NCBI GenBank assembly: GCA_945867255.1
Contig: CAMBHV010000081.1
Span: 1 to 6,524 of the forward strand
Direction: 5' to 3'
Length of the DNA: 6,524 nucleotides
DNA from: an uncultured Clostridia bacterium
Lineage (GTDB): Bacteria > Bacillota > Clostridia > Oscillospirales > Ruminococcaceae
The position numbers and the translations under genes were made by a program. Under the pieces are notes generated by a model. That model did no database searches, was not told where the DNA came from, and saw only the letters and a list, made by a program, of their open reading frames with translations. Below, piece after piece: positions 4,833 through 6,524 of the stretch; within the stretch, counting starts at the first letter, position 1, and the number at the start of each line of letters is the position of its first letter.

Positions 4833-6524
4833 ATGGCAAAACGAAATACAGCGCCAAAGGCCATCCAGGTTCGGGGTGCCCGGGTTCATAACCTGAAAAA
4901 CATTGATGTGAATATCCCTTTAAACTGCATCACCGGCATTGCCGGTGTATCCGGTTCGGGCAAATCTTCCTTGGCACTGGGTGTGCTGTATGCCGAAGGC
5001 TCGCGGCGGTATCTGGATGCGCTCTCCACCTATACGCGCCGGCGCATGACACAGGCGGCAAGGGCGCAGGTGGATGAAGTTTTGTATGTTCCCGCCGCGC
5101 TGGCCTTGCACCAGCGCCCCGGTGTGCCCGGCATCCGCAGCACATTTGGCACTGGCACCGAACTGTTGAATGTGCTGCGCCTGATGTTTTCCCGCCTTGC
5201 CAGCCACCGATGCCCGAACGGGCATTTTTTGCCACCCACTTTGGCAGTGGCAGCCGGCCAGCAGCTGGTTTGCCCCGTGTGCGGCGCACACTTTTTTCCT
5301 CCTTCCGCAGAACAACTTGCTTTCAACAGTGAAGGTGCATGCCGTACCTGTGGCGGCACAGGGATCGTGCGCACCGTAGACAAATCCACTCTGGTGCCGG
5401 ACGAATCCCTTACCATCGATGAAGGTGCTGTGGTTCCCTGGAATACGCTGATGTGGTCTTTGATGACAGACGTGTGCCGGGAAATGGGCGTGCGCACAAA
5501 TTTGCCATTCTGCCAGCTCTCGCCACAGGAAAAAGACATCGTCTACAACGGCCCGGCCGTAAAAAAGCACATTTTTTACAAAGCAAAAAACTCTAATCAG
5601 GCCGCAGAACTGGATTTTACTTATTTCAATGCCGTTTATACGGTGGAAAATGCCCTGGCAAAGGTAAAAGACGAAAAGGGCATGAAACGGGTGGAACGCT
5701 TCTTGAAAGAAACCGTATGCCCCGCGTGCGGCGGCACACGTCTTTGTGAAGAAGCCCGGGCTCCAAAATTGCGCGGCATCAGCTTGGCCGAGGCGTGCGA
5801 CATGCCGCTTGACCGGCTTTCCGCATGGGTGGAAGGCGTGCCTGCCAGTCTGCCGGAAGAAATGCGCCCTATGGCGCAGAGCATTTGTGAGTCCTTCCAA
5901 ATATCTGCCACACGCCTCCGGCAGTTGGGCCTTGGCTATCTTGCTTTGAGCCGTGCCGCCGCTACCCTTTCCACAGGTGAACGCCAGCGCATGCAGCTGG
6001 CGCGCGCGGTGCGCAACCGCACCACCGGCGTGTTATATGTGCTGGATGAGCCTTCCATCGGTTTGCACCCCTCCAATCTGGACGGACTGGCCGGGGTGAT
6101 GGAAGACCTTGTAGCAGACGGTAACTCCGTGCTTTTGGTAGACCATGACATCCAAGTGCTTTCCCGGGCAGACTGGCTGATTGAAATGGGCCCTCAGGCC
6201 GGCGCGGACGGTGGGCACATAATCGCTCAGGGCACAGTGGAAAACATTATGAAAAGCCCTGATTCGGTGATAGGGCCGTTTCTCTCCCTCACAGCGGCTG
6301 CGCCTGCGCGCCCGCGTGCCGCAGCGAAACATATTTTTGAAAAAGGCAGGCTGCATCTTGCCACCAACGCCATTCACACCGTAAAACCTCTTTCGGTGGA
6401 TATCCCCAAGGGCCGGCTTACAGTGGTAACCGGCGTATCCGGCAGCGGGAAAACAACGCTTGTACTGGAAAGTCTGGTACCCGCACTGAAAGCGGCATGT
6501 GCCGAGGAAATACTGCCGCCACAT
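4833..6524 (+). CDS. UvrA-family ABC ATPase lacking the UvrB-binding domain (UvrA paralogue), 3'-truncated by the window edge
   Basis: 564 residues are visible and the frame is open at the right edge. ATG 4833 is preferred, with AAAGGA at 4816-4821; an in-frame ATG at 4821 overlaps that site. VRGARVHNLKNIDVNIPL leads to Walker A GVSGSGKSS (38-46), then LYAEGSRRYLDALSTYTRR. Zinc-type pairs are C147-x2-C150 with C170-x2-C173, and C296-x2-C299. The signature is LSTGE (379-383), Walker B is VLYVLDEPSIGLHP (400-413) and the switch histidine is H438. The second nucleotide-binding half starts near 505, with Walker A GVSGSGKTT (534-542). This interleaved two-ATPase plan with zinc modules is specific to UvrA, which scans DNA for lesions. 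Only about 40 residues separate CPNG (127-130) from FNSEGAC (164-170), where canonical UvrA has a UvrB-binding domain of over 100. That fits UvrA2-type paralogues, some tied to tolerance of DNA-binding drugs. The signature LSTGE departs from the usual UvrA LSGGE. Confidence 0.93.
   Translation, partial: MAKRNTAPKAIQVRGARVHNLKNIDVNIPLNCITGIAGVSGSGKSSLALGVLYAEGSRRYLDALSTYTRRRMTQAARAQVDEVLYVPAALALHQRPGVPGIRSTFGTGTELLNVLRLMFSRLASHRCPNGHFLPPTLAVAAGQQLVCPVCGAHFFPPSAEQLAFNSEGACRTCGGTGIVRTVDKSTLVPDESLTIDEGAVVPWNTLMWSLMTDVCREMGVRTNLPFCQLSPQEKDIVYNGPAVKKHIFYKAKNSNQAAELDFTYFNAVYTVENALAKVKDEKGMKRVERFLKETVCPACGGTRLCEEARAPKLRGISLAEACDMPLDRLSAWVEGVPASLPEEMRPMAQSICESFQISATRLRQLGLGYLALSRAAATLSTGERQRMQLARAVRNRTTGVLYVLDEPSIGLHPSNLDGLAGVMEDLVADGNSVLLVDHDIQVLSRADWLIEMGPQAGADGGHIIAQGTVENIMKSPDSVIGPFLSLTAAAPARPRAAAKHIFEKGRLHLATNAIHTVKPLSVDIPKGRLTVVTGVSGSGKTTLVLESLVPALKAACAEEILPPH

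Noticed and set aside
4920..5900. 326-codon minus-strand frame
   Set aside because: It lies entirely antisense to the UvrA-like gene, is rich in His, Cys, Gln and Ala as shadow frames are, and has no family-like motif.

Overview
The window looks like a chromosomal segment of a low-to-mid GC anaerobic Firmicute, most likely a gut clostridium of the Oscillospiraceae/Ruminococcaceae type (Faecalibacterium, Gemmiger or Subdoligranulum relatives). This rests on AGGAGG-type ribosome sites, sigma-A promoters with extended -10 elements, a tRNA gene with encoded CCA and its own terminator, cysteine-rich cytosolic enzymes, and the gene families present. The taxonomic placement is inference. No transposase, CRISPR array or phage gene was seen.

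Layout. (1) 1-1662, plus strand: the 3' portion, open at the left edge, of a beta-lactamase-fold serine hydrolase with a C-terminal region of about 250 residues that I cannot assign. (2) 1697-1734: a perfect hairpin between two convergent genes, probably a bidirectional terminator. (3) 2943-1807 and 3922-2981, minus strand: a two-gene operon of an RluA-family pseudouridine synthase followed 37 bases later by an M20-family zinc peptidase, driven by an extended -10 promoter at about 3955-3963. (4) 4013-4222, plus strand: a self-contained tRNA-Leu(UAA) unit with promoter, leader hairpin, tRNA and rho-independent terminator. It diverges from the rluA-type operon. (5) 4223-4832: about 600 bases without an intact gene. 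It holds an extended -10 promoter, a leader that can fold in two ways around a GTG start, and a decayed or leader-peptide-like frame for a small membrane protein interrupted by TGA and then TAA-TAA-TGA. (6) 4833-6524, plus strand: a UvrA-family ABC ATPase open at the right edge. Its spacing shows that it lacks the UvrB-binding domain, so it is a UvrA paralogue rather than the housekeeping excinuclease subunit.

The genes do not form one pathway. The pseudouridine synthase and the tRNA belong to translation, the peptidase to peptide turnover, and the UvrA-like protein to DNA-lesion or DNA-drug handling. The serine hydrolase acts on an unknown ester or amide. The most interesting stretch is the leader and broken frame upstream of the UvrA paralogue.
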